Origin: Rhizobium sp. Q54
GTDB lineage: Bacteria; Pseudomonadota; Alphaproteobacteria; UBA7879; VGCX01
Direction of reading: 5' to 3'
Length of the DNA: 64,000 nt
Assembly: GCA_945870825.1 (NCBI GenBank)
Contig: CAMBTM010000001.1
Coordinates: forward strand, 107,027 to 171,026
Both the position numbers and the translations under genes were made by a program. Numbering within the stretch: the first letter of the stretch is position 1; each line of letters starts with the position of its first letter. Below, piece after piece: positions 30,798 through 41,392 of the stretch. The notes under the pieces were generated by a model. That model did no database searches. It was given only the letters and a program-made list of their open reading frames with translations, and was not told the DNA's origin.

Positions 30798-31501
30798 GCT
30801 TTCTTCAAAATAGCCTTATAAACCATACAACTTGTAATGACCTGCAAGACGGTCGCGATAGTTTCTATGATTTCCCCTAACAACGGGTAACGTAGATAAT
30901 GGGAAATGACAAAAAAGCACAGAAAAATTCCCATGGTCGCAATAAAAATTTTGATAACTTGTCCCCGTGTAAGCGTTAATGACTCCTTAAAAGAGATCGT
31001 TTTTTTATCGTAAAAGCTAAGTAATGTCATGAGAAACCGGTTGATATGCATCATGTAAAGCATAATAAGAACGATAAAACATATGAGAAGAAAGAGCGTC
31101 CCTAGGGTATCTTGCACTGACCCTAGAAGAATTCCAAGCAGCAGCAACAAAGCTATCGTTGCAAGAAACATCACCAACAGCACACAGTTCCAAAGAAAGT
31201 AACGCGTATCCCCTTTGGACCAGGTCATTCCCAAGACATTTGGACGTTTAAAATTCTTTTTTACAATCATGTTGAAAATAGGGCGCGCATAAAAGGGCGA
31301 TAAAACAAGTAAGATCAAGGGGCGCAAAAGATCATTGATCCAAGTGCTCCAAGAATCACCCAGACTGATTCCTTCTAAGTCCATCCCATAATTGATTAAA
31401 ATGTTGAGCGCTACAACAACCCATAAATTGCGGACAATAGAGAAGAAGTTGTTCTGTAAAAAAGAAAAGGATTCTCTTGTAACTTGCCAAATGGAAACCA
31501 T
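30794..31501 (-). CDS. Unknown multi-pass membrane protein
   Basis: 235 residues with about five or six hydrophobic segments. These include VVALNILINYG near 28, LLRPLILLVLSPFY near 65, LLVMFLATIALLLLLGILLG near 108, LFLLICFIVLIMLYM near 137 and IFIATMGIFLCFFVISH near 185. It ends in a basic tail (KAILKKA). No family motif is recognised. Its 3' end overlaps pssA by 4 nt on the opposite strand. Its start faces the murJ promoter region across 155 bp. Confidence 0.7.
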   Translation of the reverse strand: MVSIWQVTRESFSFLQNNFFSIVRNLWVVVALNILINYGMDLEGISLGDSWSTWINDLLRPLILLVLSPFYARPIFNMIVKKNFKRPNVLGMTWSKGDTRYFLWNCVLLVMFLATIALLLLLGILLGSVQDTLGTLFLLICFIVLIMLYMMHINRFLMTLLSFYDKKTISFKESLTLTRGQVIKIFIATMGIFLCFFVISHYLRYPLLGEIIETIATVLQVITSCMVYKAILKKA

Positions 31502-31656
31502 TCTTTATCCCTCGTTTTTTATTTTCATTATACCATAAGGATAATAGACGTCACCAAAAAAATCTGCGTTGCTAGAATCCATTTTATCATCTATTGATTT
31601 TTCAGTGAAAAGCTCCTAGGTTAGCGGAACGTTCAGCAATAAGGAGTGTGGGTTTT

Positions 31657-33204
31657 ATGCGTCTCATTCGGTCAGCATTTTCTGTGGCGACACTAACGAT
31701 TTTGAGTCGTATGGCAGGATTTTTAAGGGAAATGCTTCAAGCCCATTATTTTGGGGCGGGCGCCATCAATGACGCTTTGAAACTAGCCATTAGAATCCCC
31801 AGCGTTTTTAGACGGATTTTCGCAGAAGGGGCTTTCAATGCTTCCTTTATCCCCATTTTTTCTAAGATCCTTACCAGCCAGGGAAAAAAAGAAGCAGTTG
31901 AATTTGCCCAAAACATTTTTTCCATTCTTGCCATTACCCTTTCCGTTCTTATTATTCTGGTTGAACTTTTTCTGCCCCATTGCATTAGTCTTTTGTACCC
32001 CGGACTTTTGAAAACGCCTGATCGCTTATCCTATACCATCCAATTTACCCGTATTATGTTTCCCTTTTTGATGTTCATTTCTCTAACTGCTTTTTTTAGT
32101 GGTATCTTGAACTCTTTCGAACGTTTTGTGGCAGCAGCGTCTTCTCCCGTTGCTGGAAACTTGGCGATCATTGGGGCTTTGTTATATCTCAGCCCCCATC
32201 TCGATAATATGGGTTCTGCTTTTTCATGGGGAATTTTTCTTTGTGGCCTTGTCCAATTTCTTTGGGTCTTTGCTCCGTGTTCTTTAAAAGTTGCCCTGGT
32301 GCTGCCTAAAAGTCCTAAACTAACCAAAGATGTCCGCCTTTTTTTCCAAAAGATGATTCCAGCGGCCCTTGGGTCTGGCATTGTTCAAATTAACCTTTTT
32401 TTGGATATGATGATCGGCTCTTTTTTACCAACGGGTGGTATTTCCTATATGGGCTATGCTGATCGACTGAACCAATTGCCCCTAAGCACCATTGGGATTG
32501 CCATCAGTACAGTTCTCCTTCCTTTGCTTTCAAAGCAAATCAGAAAAGGCCATCTTCAAGCGGCCCAACAAAGCCAAAATCTAGCCATTGAGTTTTCTTT
32601 GTCTTTATCCATGCCAGCATTCATTGGTCTTATTCTGCTAGCGCCTCTTTTGATTGAAACGATCTTTCACCACGGGGAATTTAGGGCAGAAGACGTCATG
32701 CCAACGGCCTATACCCTTATTGCTTTTGCATCAGGTCTTCCGGCGTATGTCCTGTTGAAAGTCATTAGCACCAGCTTTTTCGCCCATGGGGACACGAAGA
32801 ATCCTATGATTGTTGCGGGAATTTGTCTCACCTTGAATGTGGTTTTAAATCTTTTACTGATTAAACCCTTGGCTTACGTGGGCCTTGCCCTTGCAACATC
32901 TTTTTCAGCCTGGGTTAACCTTATTATCTTGACGATTATTTTGAAGAAAAAAGGATTCTTTACATTTGATGCCATGCTCCGTGAGTCACTTTATCGTATC
33001 GGGTTGGTATCCACGCTGTTCTTTATCTTCCTTTATACATGCCGAGAACCTATGGAGATGTTCTTAACCCATATTAGTCCCAACCGCATATGGCTCCTTG
33101 GAGGCATGATGACCTTATCCCTTGGAGCTTACCTTGCCATGGCATACCCCCTTAAAGTCCTTCACTGGAAAGATATCAAGACGCGCTTAGACACAACTGT
33201 CTAA
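31657..33204 (+). CDS. murJ: Lipid II flippase MurJ
   Basis: 515 residues with the 13-14-helix MOP-superfamily fold. N-terminal [22 protein letters not shown] and [16 protein letters not shown] are MurJ signatures, including conserved Arg residues lining the cavity. It flips lipid II to the periplasm for peptidoglycan synthesis. The ATG at 31657 is chosen over a GTG 9 nt earlier because AAGGAG at 31641-31646 is 10 nt from the ATG. The 3' end overlaps the convergent secA by 4 nt. Confidence 0.93.
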   Translation: MRLIRSAFSVATLTILSRMAGFLREMLQAHYFGAGAINDALKLAIRIPSVFRRIFAEGAFNASFIPIFSKILTSQGKKEAVEFAQNIFSILAITLSVLIILVELFLPHCISLLYPGLLKTPDRLSYTIQFTRIMFPFLMFISLTAFFSGILNSFERFVAAASSPVAGNLAIIGALLYLSPHLDNMGSAFSWGIFLCGLVQFLWVFAPCSLKVALVLPKSPKLTKDVRLFFQKMIPAALGSGIVQINLFLDMMIGSFLPTGGISYMGYADRLNQLPLSTIGIAISTVLLPLLSKQIRKGHLQAAQQSQNLAIEFSLSLSMPAFIGLILLAPLLIETIFHHGEFRAEDVMPTAYTLIAFASGLPAYVLLKVISTSFFAHGDTKNPMIVAGICLTLNVVLNLLLIKPLAYVGLALATSFSAWVNLIILTIILKKKGFFTFDAMLRESLYRIGLVSTLFFIFLYTCREPMEMFLTHISPNRIWLLGGMMTLSLGAYLAMAYPLKVLHWKDIKTRLDTTV

Positions 33205-35903
33205 AGCGCACCGTGACATTGCTTATATTTTTTACCTGATCCACAAGGACATTCCGCATTTCTGGAAACACGCCCCCAGGTACTCGGATCTTTTGGATCA
33301 ATTTCCTGGGTTTGACGACGCACAACAGGGCCCTTAGGCTTTTCATCTGCCGCTTGTTCAAACGCAGGATCAAGGCGGCCTTCATGAGTGACTTGGGGCG
33401 TTTGGGGAATAATATCTTCACTTTCCTCTGGGCGGAAATTAAACTGGGATAAGATCAACATGACTTCTTCCCTAAAAGACCAAAGCATGCCTTCAAAAAG
33501 CTCAAAGGCTTCCTTCTTGTATTCATTTAAAGGATCCCGTTGGGCGTAGGCCCTCAGGTTAATACCTTGGCGCAAATGGTCGAGGGAAAGAAGATGATCT
33601 TTCCAAACCTGATCCAGAACCCTTAACAAAACAGATCTATAGAGGTGGGATACAAGATCGTCTGGGAATCCTTTGAACTTTGCATCAAACTGTTGGAGAA
33701 TAGTTTTCTCAACGCGTTCTTGAATTTCCCTGTCTGCGATTCCTTCTTCCGCAGCCCATTGTTCTACCGCAAGATCCAATCCAAAAATACGTCGTAATTC
33801 TTCATGAAGCCCCTTCATATCCCAATCAGTCGCGTAGGCTTTTTCAGGAATATGGCGATGAATAAGGTCAGAAATGACTTCTTCACGTATTTCATCAACA
33901 AACTCTGTGACGTCTTCTTGACTCATTAATTCACAGCGTTGATCATAAATCACACGCCGCTGATCATTCATCACGTCGTCATACTTCAACAAATGTTTGC
34001 GGATATCATAGTTACGGGCTTCCACACGTGCCTGAGCTTTTTCAAGGGCCCGGTTGATCCAAGGGTGAGTAATCGCTTCGCCTTCTTTAAGACCTAGTTT
34101 CTGGAGCATAGAGTCCAATCGATCCGACCCAAAAATACGCATCAAGTCATCTTCTAGAGAAAGGAAAAACTTAGACGCCCCCGGATCCCCTTGGCGCCCT
34201 GAACGACCACGCAGCTGATTGTCGATGCGACGGCTTTCATGGCGTTCTGTTCCAATGACAAAGAGACCCCCTGCCGCTAAACCAGTTTCTTCATCAACCT
34301 TAATCTGATCTTCGATCTTCTGTGTTAATTCGTTGCGCTTTTTCTCATCTGAAATCCCCTGGAGTTCCATTGTGAGACGCACTTCCAAATTGCCCCCAAG
34401 TTTAATATCGGTTCCACGTCCTGCCATGTTTGTTGCAATGGTAACAGCTCTGGGATATCCAGCTTCTGCAATAATTGCTGCTTCTTGCTCATGGTGGCGA
34501 GCATTCAAGACATTATGGGGAATCTTATGTTTTTTTAGTTCTAGTGAAAGCTTTTCTGATTTTTCAATACTGGCTGTACCTACCAATGTGGGTTGATTGC
34601 GGGCATAACATTCCTTAATCAACGCGATCACCGCATCAAATTTTTCACGTTCTGTGCGATAAACCTCATCATCATAGTCCACACGTTTTACAGCTTTATG
34701 GGTTGGTAAATCCACAACGCCCAGCTTATAAATATCCATAAACTCTTGGGCTTCTGTCATGGCAGACCCAGACATACCTGCAAGCTTTGGGTAAAGTCTG
34801 AAGTAATTTTGGAATGTCACGGACGCAAGCGTTTGGTTTTCCATCTGAATGGTCACCCCTTCTTTTGCCTCCAAAGACTGGTGCAATCCATCGGAAAAAC
34901 GACGCCCTGACATCATACGTCCTGTAAATTCATCAATGATAATAATCTTGTCATCCATGACAATGTAATCTTTATCTTTTGTGAACAGGGTGTGAGCTTT
35001 GAGTGACTGGTTGATATGATGAACAAGAGCAATATTTTGACTATCGTACATGGAATTTCCCTTCAAAAGACCATGTTTTTTCAGCAGAGATTCAACTTGC
35101 TCCACTCCTGCTTCTGTCAGGGTAACATTGTTATGCTTTTCTTCCTTTTCATAGTGTTCTTGTTTCAAGGATGCAACAATCGTATTAGCAGAGGCATAAA
35201 GGGAGGAAGAATCTTCCGCAGGCCCTGAAATAATCAAGGGTGTCCGTGCTTCGTCAATCAAAATACTGTCGACTTCGTCAATAATGGCATAATTATAGGG
35301 CCGTTGTACCATTTCATCGAGGTGAAACTTCATGTTGTCTCTCAGATAATCGAACCCAAATTCATTGTTTGTTCCGTAGGTAATGTCGGCCGCGTAGGCT
35401 TTTTTCCGTTCCGAATCACTCATGTTGCTGGTAATACACCCCATAGAGAGGCCTAAGAATTTGTAGATTTCTCCCATCCATCGTAAGTCACGCTCTGCAA
35501 GGTAGTCATTCACAGTCACAACATGAACGCCTTTCCCTGTTAAAGCGTTGAGGTAAACCGGAAGTGTTGCAACCAACGTCTTTCCTTCACCTGTCCGCAT
35601 TTCTGTAATAGTTCCCTCATGAAGGAAGATGCCGCCTAAGAGCTGGACATCAAAATGACGCATCCCAAGGGTTCTAACAGAGGCTTCCCGGACAACCGCA
35701 AAGGCCTCCGGAAGGATCTGGCCCAATGTTTCACCGCTTTCTAACCGTTTCTTGAAATCAAGACGTTTTTCAGCCAAAGCCGTATCCGACAATCCTTGGA
35801 CACTGGGTTCTAAGGCGTTAATGGCATCAATAGTTTTTTGGTGTTGTTTGATGAGGCGGTCATTAGCGGTGCCAAAAATCTTTTTTATCAGTGTTGTAAA
35901 CAT
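33201..35903 (-). CDS. secA: Preprotein translocase ATPase SecA
   Basis: 900 residues. Motor of the Sec export channel. Walker A MRTGEGKT (about 102-109), [13 protein letters not shown] (Walker B region), the helicase motif [18 protein letters not shown], and the C-terminal zinc finger [14 protein letters not shown] are all present. The start at 35903 ([16 protein letters not shown]) matches SecA N-termini. An in-frame ATG 22 codons upstream would add an unrelated leader and is rejected. It handles export of the signal-peptide proteins encoded in this window. Confidence 0.96.
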   Translation of the reverse strand: MFTTLIKKIFGTANDRLIKQHQKTIDAINALEPSVQGLSDTALAEKRLDFKKRLESGETLGQILPEAFAVVREASVRTLGMRHFDVQLLGGIFLHEGTITEMRTGEGKTLVATLPVYLNALTGKGVHVVTVNDYLAERDLRWMGEIYKFLGLSMGCITSNMSDSERKKAYAADITYGTNNEFGFDYLRDNMKFHLDEMVQRPYNYAIIDEVDSILIDEARTPLIISGPAEDSSSLYASANTIVASLKQEHYEKEEKHNNVTLTEAGVEQVESLLKKHGLLKGNSMYDSQNIALVHHINQSLKAHTLFTKDKDYIVMDDKIIIIDEFTGRMMSGRRFSDGLHQSLEAKEGVTIQMENQTLASVTFQNYFRLYPKLAGMSGSAMTEAQEFMDIYKLGVVDLPTHKAVKRVDYDDEVYRTEREKFDAVIALIKECYARNQPTLVGTASIEKSEKLSLELKKHKIPHNVLNARHHEQEAAIIAEAGYPRAVTIATNMAGRGTDIKLGGNLEVRLTMELQGISDEKKRNELTQKIEDQIKVDEETGLAAGGLFVIGTERHESRRIDNQLRGRSGRQGDPGASKFFLSLEDDLMRIFGSDRLDSMLQKLGLKEGEAITHPWINRALEKAQARVEARNYDIRKHLLKYDDVMNDQRRVIYDQRCELMSQEDVTEFVDEIREEVISDLIHRHIPEKAYATDWDMKGLHEELRRIFGLDLAVEQWAAEEGIADREIQERVEKTILQQFDAKFKGFPDDLVSHLYRSVLLRVLDQVWKDHLLSLDHLRQGINLRAYAQRDPLNEYKKEAFELFEGMLWSFREEVMLILSQFNFRPEESEDIIPQTPQVTHEGRLDPAFEQAADEKPKGPVVRRQTQEIDPKDPSTWGRVSRNAECPCGSGKKYKQCHGAL

Positions 35904-36049
35904 TATAGACGGGCCTCTTTCTTTAAATCTATGAAACGAACATACGAACTGCTCAGATATTTTTATCATAGTTTTTCAAGAGGCCCAATAAAAATTATCT
36001 TGATCTTATGGGTTTGATTGTTTAACGTTGGCGAAGTTATCAGTTCTTT

Positions 36050-36136
36050 GCCCGCTTGGTGGAATCGGTAGACACGACAGACTTAAAATCTGTTGGCTTT
36101 ACGGCCGTGCTGGTTCGAGTCCGGCAGCGGGCACCA
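36050..36136 (+). tRNA. tRNA-Leu (anticodon UAA)
   Basis: Complete 87-nt class II tRNA. The acceptor arm GCCCGCT pairs with AGCGGGC, the discriminator is A, and CCA is encoded at 36134-36136. The anticodon stem ACAGA/TCTGT encloses loop CTTAAAA, giving UAA. A T-loop GGTTCGAGTCC is present and the variable arm is extended, as in tRNA-Leu. No integrase or duplicated 3' end was seen beside it. Confidence 0.95.
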
Positions 36137-36146
36137 TAATTCTCTG

Positions 36147-36638
36147 TTAACGCAAGTTTCCTTGACGTCCCCTGGATGGAAATTCCAGGACGTTTGGCAC
36201 AGGTGATATAATATGCGTTTCCAACCAATTACTTTTTCCTAAAAGATAATCTGCCATCATATCTATAAGATAATCCGCCGTTTTTAATTTCTTAATGCTA
36301 AAACCGATCAGTAAAACCTTGAATCGCTTTACAAGATTTTTTTCTTGAGGCCAACAAGCTTCCATAAAATCAACAACATTGGCTAGTCCATGAAGGGGGG
36401 TCCTTAGAAGAATTGCATCCACAGAGCACTGGACTTCTTGATTATTAAAGTATGATTGAACAAAATGGGTCAGGGGTTTGGGGCCCAAATCTAATTTTTC
36501 TAGAAAGTTTGTTAAAAGTCCTTCTCGTTCATCTTTTTCGGATGTTAAAAATAAATCCAAAAAATCATCTAAAAGATCCACAAAAACATCTTGGTAGTCA
36601 GATCGCTTAAGCTTCTCGGATTCAAAATCGATGATCAT
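36147..36638 (-). CDS. Unknown small protein beside tRNA-Leu
   Basis: 163 residues from the ATG at 36638, preceded by AAGGAAGG. A longer start 37 codons upstream adds a Cys/Ile-rich segment and overlaps the LysR-gene promoter region, so it is less likely. The protein is acidic in its first half (SDYQDVFVDLLDDFLDLFLTSEKDE) and looks all-helical, with no signal peptide or membrane segment. No family recognised. It ends 10 nt from the tRNA-Leu 3' end and is convergent with it. Confidence 0.6.
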   Translation of the reverse strand: MIIDFESEKLKRSDYQDVFVDLLDDFLDLFLTSEKDEREGLLTNFLEKLDLGPKPLTHFVQSYFNNQEVQCSVDAILLRTPLHGLANVVDFMEACWPQEKNLVKRFKVLLIGFSIKKLKTADYLIDMMADYLLGKSNWLETHIISPVPNVLEFPSRGRQGNLR

Positions 36639-36784
36639 CGCCAATTTTCCTTCCTTTGAGTTATGTGTATTTTTAACGTATATTGGAACTTTTTTGTCAC
36701 ATATACTGATGAATATGTCACATATGATGACGATGCGGGAAATTGTCAACCCGATTTAAAAAAATACAGCCTTTTCATCATTTT

Positions 36785-36813
36785 TTGACAAAGAGCTTCT
36801 TTGTGTGTAGAGT
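36785..36813 (+). promoter_or_regulatory. Probable promoter of the LysR-MFS operon
   Basis: TTGACA (36785-36790), a perfect -35 hexamer, is followed after 17 bp by TAGAGT (36808-36813). A start site near 36820 would lie just before the GAGG (36824-36827) and TTG start (36836) proposed for the LysR gene, supporting that start over the upstream ATG. Confidence 0.5.
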
Positions 36814-36835
36814 GACCAACAGTGAGGTATATACG

Positions 36836-37771
36836 TTGCGCATCAACTCTCTCAAAACGTTCGTTGAATTTTGTCAAAGCGACTGTGACACGAATACTTA
36901 TAAAAAACTTTCTATCCCCCGATCTACAATGTGGTCTCACGTGGATGAAGTGGAAGAATTTCTTAACCGTATCCTTATCAAAAGAGGACGACCTAATTAT
37001 CTGACCGTTGAGGGAAAACGATTTCTACCGATTGCAAAACAATTGGTGGCGTCCTTTGATGTGGGATTGGGCCAACTTCAAAGCAGCAGTATGGAAGCAA
37101 AAGGCGAGATCATTGTATCAACAACTGTTGCATCCATCACATGGCTTATCCCAAGCATCAAAGAATTTCACGATCTTTATCCCAATTTGAAAATTTCCAT
37201 TGTTGCAGAAGATAATATTTCTTCTTCTGTTAGCGCCCAAGCTGATGTTTTCTTAAGGCCTTTTGCAAGCGACGCCCCTGAAGGATTTCATCTCAACTGG
37301 CACATTGCCTATCACATGGCCCTTTTCGCAAGCAGAGAATATGTTGCAAAATATGGCATGCCAACAAGCCCCGCTGATTTAAAACAGCATTGTATTCTAG
37401 CCTATGGAGAATATTTTCAGGGCGTCCCTCATGTAGATTGGCATTTAAAGGGCAAAATGTATGGCTTGCCACCCCTTGAGGCAACCCTTAGGATAAACTC
37501 TACACGTGCCCTTTTTGATGCAGCCATTAATGGGATTGGCATTATTTCAAACCCTATTGAATCTTTGGCAATCTACAGAGAAGATCTTGTCCATATTCTG
37601 CCAACAGTAAAAGGGCCTGTTATTCAAACAAAATTCTGCACACGCATAACGAATGACGAACAAAAAAATGTGAATATGAGTATTTTCAGTTCTTTTTTTA
37701 AAAAGAACCTCCCCTCTCTTGGGATTACTATCATAGATGATGATCATCATTTAAAAGGAGATAAGGCATGA
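36836..37771 (+). CDS. LysR-type transcriptional regulator
   Basis: 311 residues from a TTG start with GAGG 8 nt upstream. This gives the usual LysR length and N-terminus (LRINSLKTFVEFCQ...). An ATG at 36743 would add 31 residues unlike the family and lies before the likely promoter. The winged helix-turn-helix is at about 1-62 and ends in the LTVEGKRFLPIA pattern. The substrate-binding domain starts near GEIIVSTTVASITWLIPSIKEF. The helix-turn-helix is diverged from typical LysR. It overlaps the first transporter gene by 4 nt, so it most likely controls those transporters. Confidence 0.85.
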   Translation: MRINSLKTFVEFCQSDCDTNTYKKLSIPRSTMWSHVDEVEEFLNRILIKRGRPNYLTVEGKRFLPIAKQLVASFDVGLGQLQSSSMEAKGEIIVSTTVASITWLIPSIKEFHDLYPNLKISIVAEDNISSSVSAQADVFLRPFASDAPEGFHLNWHIAYHMALFASREYVAKYGMPTSPADLKQHCILAYGEYFQGVPHVDWHLKGKMYGLPPLEATLRINSTRALFDAAINGIGIISNPIESLAIYREDLVHILPTVKGPVIQTKFCTRITNDEQKNVNMSIFSSFFKKNLPSLGITIIDDDHHLKGDKA

Positions 37772-39024
37772 ACGTTCATCGTAAAAACCTACTGCTCCTT
37801 GTGTTGGGATGCGCACTGAGCAATTATGATACCTTCCTTCTTGGAACTCTTTGTTTGAAAATTGTCCCCCTCTTCGTCAATCTTGACAACGGTCAATCCC
37901 AAACATTTTGGGCCCATGCTCTCGTTCTTGTTGCTTTTTTTACAAGACCCTTTGGTGGTATGGTTTTTGGGTATATCGGCGATCGATTCAGTAGAAAAAC
38001 ATCCTATATTACGTCCCTTTTTCTCCTATCAACACCGTCATTATTGCTAGGACTCCTGCCGACCTATGAAGTCATAGGTATTGGGGCGACAATTGCCTTT
38101 ACAGTGTTAAGATTACTACAGGGATTTAGTACGGGGGGAACATTTGGTGGAACCTTTACCTACACCTCAGAACATACAAGCAAAGTAAATCCCCTTATCA
38201 AATCATCTCTTGCCCTTGCATCAGGATTTCTGGGCGTTTGCTTTGCCCTCATTATTGTTTATTGTTCACAGTCCATTTTCCCCCAAGATTCAGAGCTTGC
38301 CTGGCGTGCCCCCTTTATCTTTTCTGTTTTTTCCTTCATGGCTGCTTTTTTTATTAAAAAGCAGTTTACAGAAACACCAATTGCTGTTGAAAAGAGGAGA
38401 AAAAAACTCGATATTTCCCATATATTAAAAACAGTTGCCCCGCTCAAGAAAGAGATTATTGCTTGCTTTCTTTTCGGGGGAATCAATATGGTCCCTTTTC
38501 ATTTTGCAACCCTCCACATTAATTTCCTCCTGTTTAATTACCTAGGATTCTCCTCAGATGATCCATTTATTTATGTGAATAATTTTTGCTTTTTCCTTGG
38601 CTCTGCCGCACTCATTATGTTCTTTTCCTTTCTTGGAAAAATCTTAAAAGCCCGCAAGATTATCGAAATGAGTGTTTTGTGGTTTGTCCTTCTTTCAATC
38701 CCTATGTTTTTTTATACCGCTCACGAAATGACTTTGGGGAAAATAATTTTCCTCCAGGCTTATTTAGCCATTGGGAATATTTGTTTTCTTGTGCCCATTG
38801 TGTCTCTTCTGCCCAAATCCTTTCCTCACAAAATCCGCTTTACGTTATTTTCTTTTACCTACACCTTGGGACAAGGCGTTATCGGGGCCTCCATACAACT
38901 TCTTACAACAAAAATTATTTTAAAGACGAATTATTTGTGGACACCGTCTATTATTTTGTCTATCGCTTTCTTAGTCGTTTGGATTATGTTGGAACGCATG
39001 AATTGGGGTATAGACAATGATTAA
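37768..39024 (+). CDS. MFS transporter, metabolite:H+ symporter type (first of pair)
   Basis: 418 residues with 12 predicted membrane helices. The MFS loop 2-3 motif reads GYIGDRFSRK (about 70-79), and RLLQGFSTGGTFGGTFTYTSEH after helix 4 is the pattern of the MHS/ProP family, which imports proline, betaine or carboxylic acids with protons. The substrate cannot be predicted. The gene overlaps the LysR gene by 4 nt and the second transporter by 8 nt. Compared with its neighbour it lacks some acidic and charged residues in helices 4-5, so the two may differ in substrate. Confidence 0.88.
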   Translation: MNVHRKNLLLLVLGCALSNYDTFLLGTLCLKIVPLFVNLDNGQSQTFWAHALVLVAFFTRPFGGMVFGYIGDRFSRKTSYITSLFLLSTPSLLLGLLPTYEVIGIGATIAFTVLRLLQGFSTGGTFGGTFTYTSEHTSKVNPLIKSSLALASGFLGVCFALIIVYCSQSIFPQDSELAWRAPFIFSVFSFMAAFFIKKQFTETPIAVEKRRKKLDISHILKTVAPLKKEIIACFLFGGINMVPFHFATLHINFLLFNYLGFSSDDPFIYVNNFCFFLGSAALIMFFSFLGKILKARKIIEMSVLWFVLLSIPMFFYTAHEMTLGKIIFLQAYLAIGNICFLVPIVSLLPKSFPHKIRFTLFSFTYTLGQGVIGASIQLLTTKIILKTNYLWTPSIILSIAFLVVWIMLERMNWGIDND

Positions 39025-40300
39025 AAATAAACCAGATACAAAAAGAACCTTTGCCATTATTGCAGGACACCTTCTTGAACACTATGACGTGACCCTTTAT
39101 GGGTTCTTTGCGGCCATGTTGGGTCCTATATTTTTTCCAGAAGGCGATCATTTCTGTGCAACACTTTATTCCTTCGGTGTTTTTGCCGCTGGATTCTTGA
39201 TGAGACCCTTTGGAGGGCTTGTTTTTGGGTACATTGGTGATAAATATGGGCGAAAAAATGCGCTTCTTTTTTCGATTTTGTTGGTGACAATTCCCACATT
39301 TTCTATTGGTTTTTTACCGACCTATGCCCAAATCGGCATCTTATCTCCTGTTCTTTTAATATTCTTTAGACTCCTTCAAGGGGTTTGTGTAGGAGGTGAA
39401 TTTTCAGGAGCGGTTATTTATGTATCAGAACACAGTAAAAATCTAAAGCCTGGATTTAAAGCATCTTTGCTAATCATGTCTGGTTTTATTGGAGCCATTT
39501 TGGGAACCCTTGTTGGATGGATGTCGACGAAGTTTTTTGATCTCGAGCTATCAACATCCTTCTCGAAAGACTGGGGCTGGAGAGTCCCCTTCATTCTGGG
39601 AGGTATTTTTGGTCTGATTGTGTTGCTTTTAAGAAGTTCTCTTGAAGAAACCCCTGACTTTGAATCCTTCAAGAAGAAGCCCATCAAAGGCCTTCCTCTA
39701 ATAAGGGTCTTGGTAGACCACCCTATTCCCTTTATTTGTACAATCATTTATGGGGGATCGAATCTTGTAGCCCTTTATCTTGGAACTTTTTATATGAATG
39801 CATTTCTTTATGAAACGCTTCAGTTTACAAAACCTCAAGTCCTTCAAAACTCCACCCTGTGTTTTGTTTTTTGCGCTTCCATCATTCCTTTGTTTGGATG
39901 GATCAGTGATAAAGTGGGGGTTATGCGATCCATTTTATGGGGCAGTGCGTTCATGACTCTTGGGGCCATTCCTTTTTATATGTGGGCCTTCCAAACGCCT
40001 ATTGTCACAGGACGGATTTATGTATTGCAGGGTTTTTTGATGATTTGTAATGCCTGCATCATTGGTCCCCTCGCTAGTTTTATTCCCCGTATTTTTCCAA
40101 AAAATCTCCGTTATTCGGGTATGTCCGTTAGCTTCACAACGGGCCAAGCTATTTTAGGGGGCGTGACCCCGATGATCGCAACGTATATCACCAATACAAC
40201 ACATCTGACGTGGTCTCCAGGAATTTTCCTTGCGATGGTGGGATGCCTTTTTGCATGCGCTATTTTGGTTGCAAAAAAATACTGTATCGATCACATGTAG
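39017..40300 (+). CDS. MFS transporter, metabolite:H+ symporter type (second of pair)
   Basis: 427 residues, 12 predicted membrane helices, paralogous to the gene before it. [24 protein letters not shown] at the N-terminus and [17 protein letters not shown] and [23 protein letters not shown] further on are classic for ProP-like MHS symporters and closer to consensus than in the first copy. Tandem ProP paralogues are common in intracellular alphaproteobacteria that take nutrients from the host. The gene is followed 4 nt later by rnhA. Confidence 0.9.
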   Translation: MIKNKPDTKRTFAIIAGHLLEHYDVTLYGFFAAMLGPIFFPEGDHFCATLYSFGVFAAGFLMRPFGGLVFGYIGDKYGRKNALLFSILLVTIPTFSIGFLPTYAQIGILSPVLLIFFRLLQGVCVGGEFSGAVIYVSEHSKNLKPGFKASLLIMSGFIGAILGTLVGWMSTKFFDLELSTSFSKDWGWRVPFILGGIFGLIVLLLRSSLEETPDFESFKKKPIKGLPLIRVLVDHPIPFICTIIYGGSNLVALYLGTFYMNAFLYETLQFTKPQVLQNSTLCFVFCASIIPLFGWISDKVGVMRSILWGSAFMTLGAIPFYMWAFQTPIVTGRIYVLQGFLMICNACIIGPLASFIPRIFPKNLRYSGMSVSFTTGQAILGGVTPMIATYITNTTHLTWSPGIFLAMVGCLFACAILVAKKYCIDHM

Positions 40301-40304
40301 ACCG

Positions 40305-40742
40305 ATGCATACCGATATCATTGAGATTTTTACCGATGGTGCATGTCGAGGTAATCCAGGGCCTGGTGGGTGGGGGGTTCTTTTGCGCTGGAAAGGGAAA
40401 GAAAAAGAACTTTCCGGAAGTGCACTCGCCACCACAAATAATCGTATGGAACTCCAAGGAGCCATTGAGGCTTTGAAAACCGTCAAACGCTCTGTGCCAA
40501 TTCATCTTTACACAGACAGCAAATATGTGATGGACGGGATCACCCAGTGGCTTCCAAATTGGAAAAAGAATCAATGGAAAACGGCCAGTAAAAAGCCTGT
40601 TAAAAATCAGGACCTTTGGGAAGAATTAGATCAGTTGGTTTCGGGTCACGCTATAACTTGGTATTGGGTGAAAGGACACGACGGGCACCCAGAAAACGAA
40701 CGGGTGGATGCTTTGGCCCGCGCCGCTGTACCTTTATCATGA
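40305..40742 (+). CDS. rnhA: Ribonuclease HI
   Basis: 145 residues. Degrades the RNA strand of RNA-DNA hybrids. The start at 40305 ([24 protein letters not shown]) is chosen since that is where the family begins; upstream codons overlap the MFS gene. Active-site acids are in [11 protein letters not shown] (Asp), [11 protein letters not shown] (Glu), [11 protein letters not shown] (Asp) and the late NERVDALAR (Asp), with the DEDD set complete. It overlaps the following gene by 4 nt. Confidence 0.95.
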   Translation: MHTDIIEIFTDGACRGNPGPGGWGVLLRWKGKEKELSGSALATTNNRMELQGAIEALKTVKRSVPIHLYTDSKYVMDGITQWLPNWKKNQWKTASKKPVKNQDLWEELDQLVSGHAITWYWVKGHDGHPENERVDALARAAVPLS

Positions 40743-41380
40743 GGCAATCCACCCCCCTTTTTCAGCATGTATCTAAAACGCTGGAAGAGCGCCGTTCTTT
40801 TATTCAAAGGAAATTTCAATCGATTTATAGAGATATTAGCCCCCAAAAGCTGTACCAGCCTGTCCCACAATCCTTTGACCTTTTTGAAAGCATTTTAACC
40901 CTCCATAGACAGCATGATCTCCCATCTACTTTCTCAATCATTAAAAATTCTCTTAAACCCCAAGCTGTTTTTATGGGGGCTCTTTTTGGATCTCAAACGC
41001 TTCAAGAACTCAAAGCGGTTTTTACGTATGTGGAAGAAAAAAGATTAGGATACGTGACACCCCATTTTTTACCCCTCCCATCCCCCCAAGATATTGCAGG
41101 AATCTTACAATACCAAGGGTTTATATCGCCCGTCGTAGACCGTGAAATGATTGTTCAAGAATATGGTGGCCTTCAAGATCTTTACAAGGACCTAAGACAG
41201 ATGGGGGAAAGAAATTGTTTGAAGGATCGCTTTAAAGGACTTACAACACCACGGTTTATGGAAGACTGTGAGACTCTTTATAGGGAAAAATTTTCCACAT
41301 CCCAGGGGAAAATTTTTGCCACCTTTGAAATCTTGTATTTCATCGCGTGGCAGGATAAGGTGGAAAGCGATCCTAGGTAA
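40739..41380 (+). CDS. NDUFAF5/BioC-like methyltransferase-fold protein lacking the SAM-binding loop
   Basis: 213 residues, beginning ATGA over the rnhA stop. The C-terminal two thirds follow alphaproteobacterial NDUFAF5-like proteins: SLxxLHRxHDLP near 52-65, a [21 protein letters not shown] block, LLRDLRxMGExN (here [12 protein letters not shown]) and the late [15 protein letters not shown]. Normal homologues are near 290-300 residues, with a DLGxGxG SAM motif ahead of this part. Here the N-terminal 50 residues lead straight into the later strands, and about 60-80 residues with motif I are absent. Either the gene is decaying or it has taken a non-catalytic role. Confidence 0.65.
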   Translation: MRQSTPLFQHVSKTLEERRSFIQRKFQSIYRDISPQKLYQPVPQSFDLFESILTLHRQHDLPSTFSIIKNSLKPQAVFMGALFGSQTLQELKAVFTYVEEKRLGYVTPHFLPLPSPQDIAGILQYQGFISPVVDREMIVQEYGGLQDLYKDLRQMGERNCLKDRFKGLTTPRFMEDCETLYREKFSTSQGKIFATFEILYFIAWQDKVESDPR

Positions 41381-41392
41381 GACTTTGAAAAG

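Noticed and set aside
35904..35969. 22-residue extension of SecA
   Set aside because: Not homologous to SecA N-termini, which begin at the ATG at 35903.
36050..36136. tRNA-Leu as a phage or island attachment site
   Set aside because: No integrase gene and no duplicated tRNA 3' end was found in the following few kilobases.
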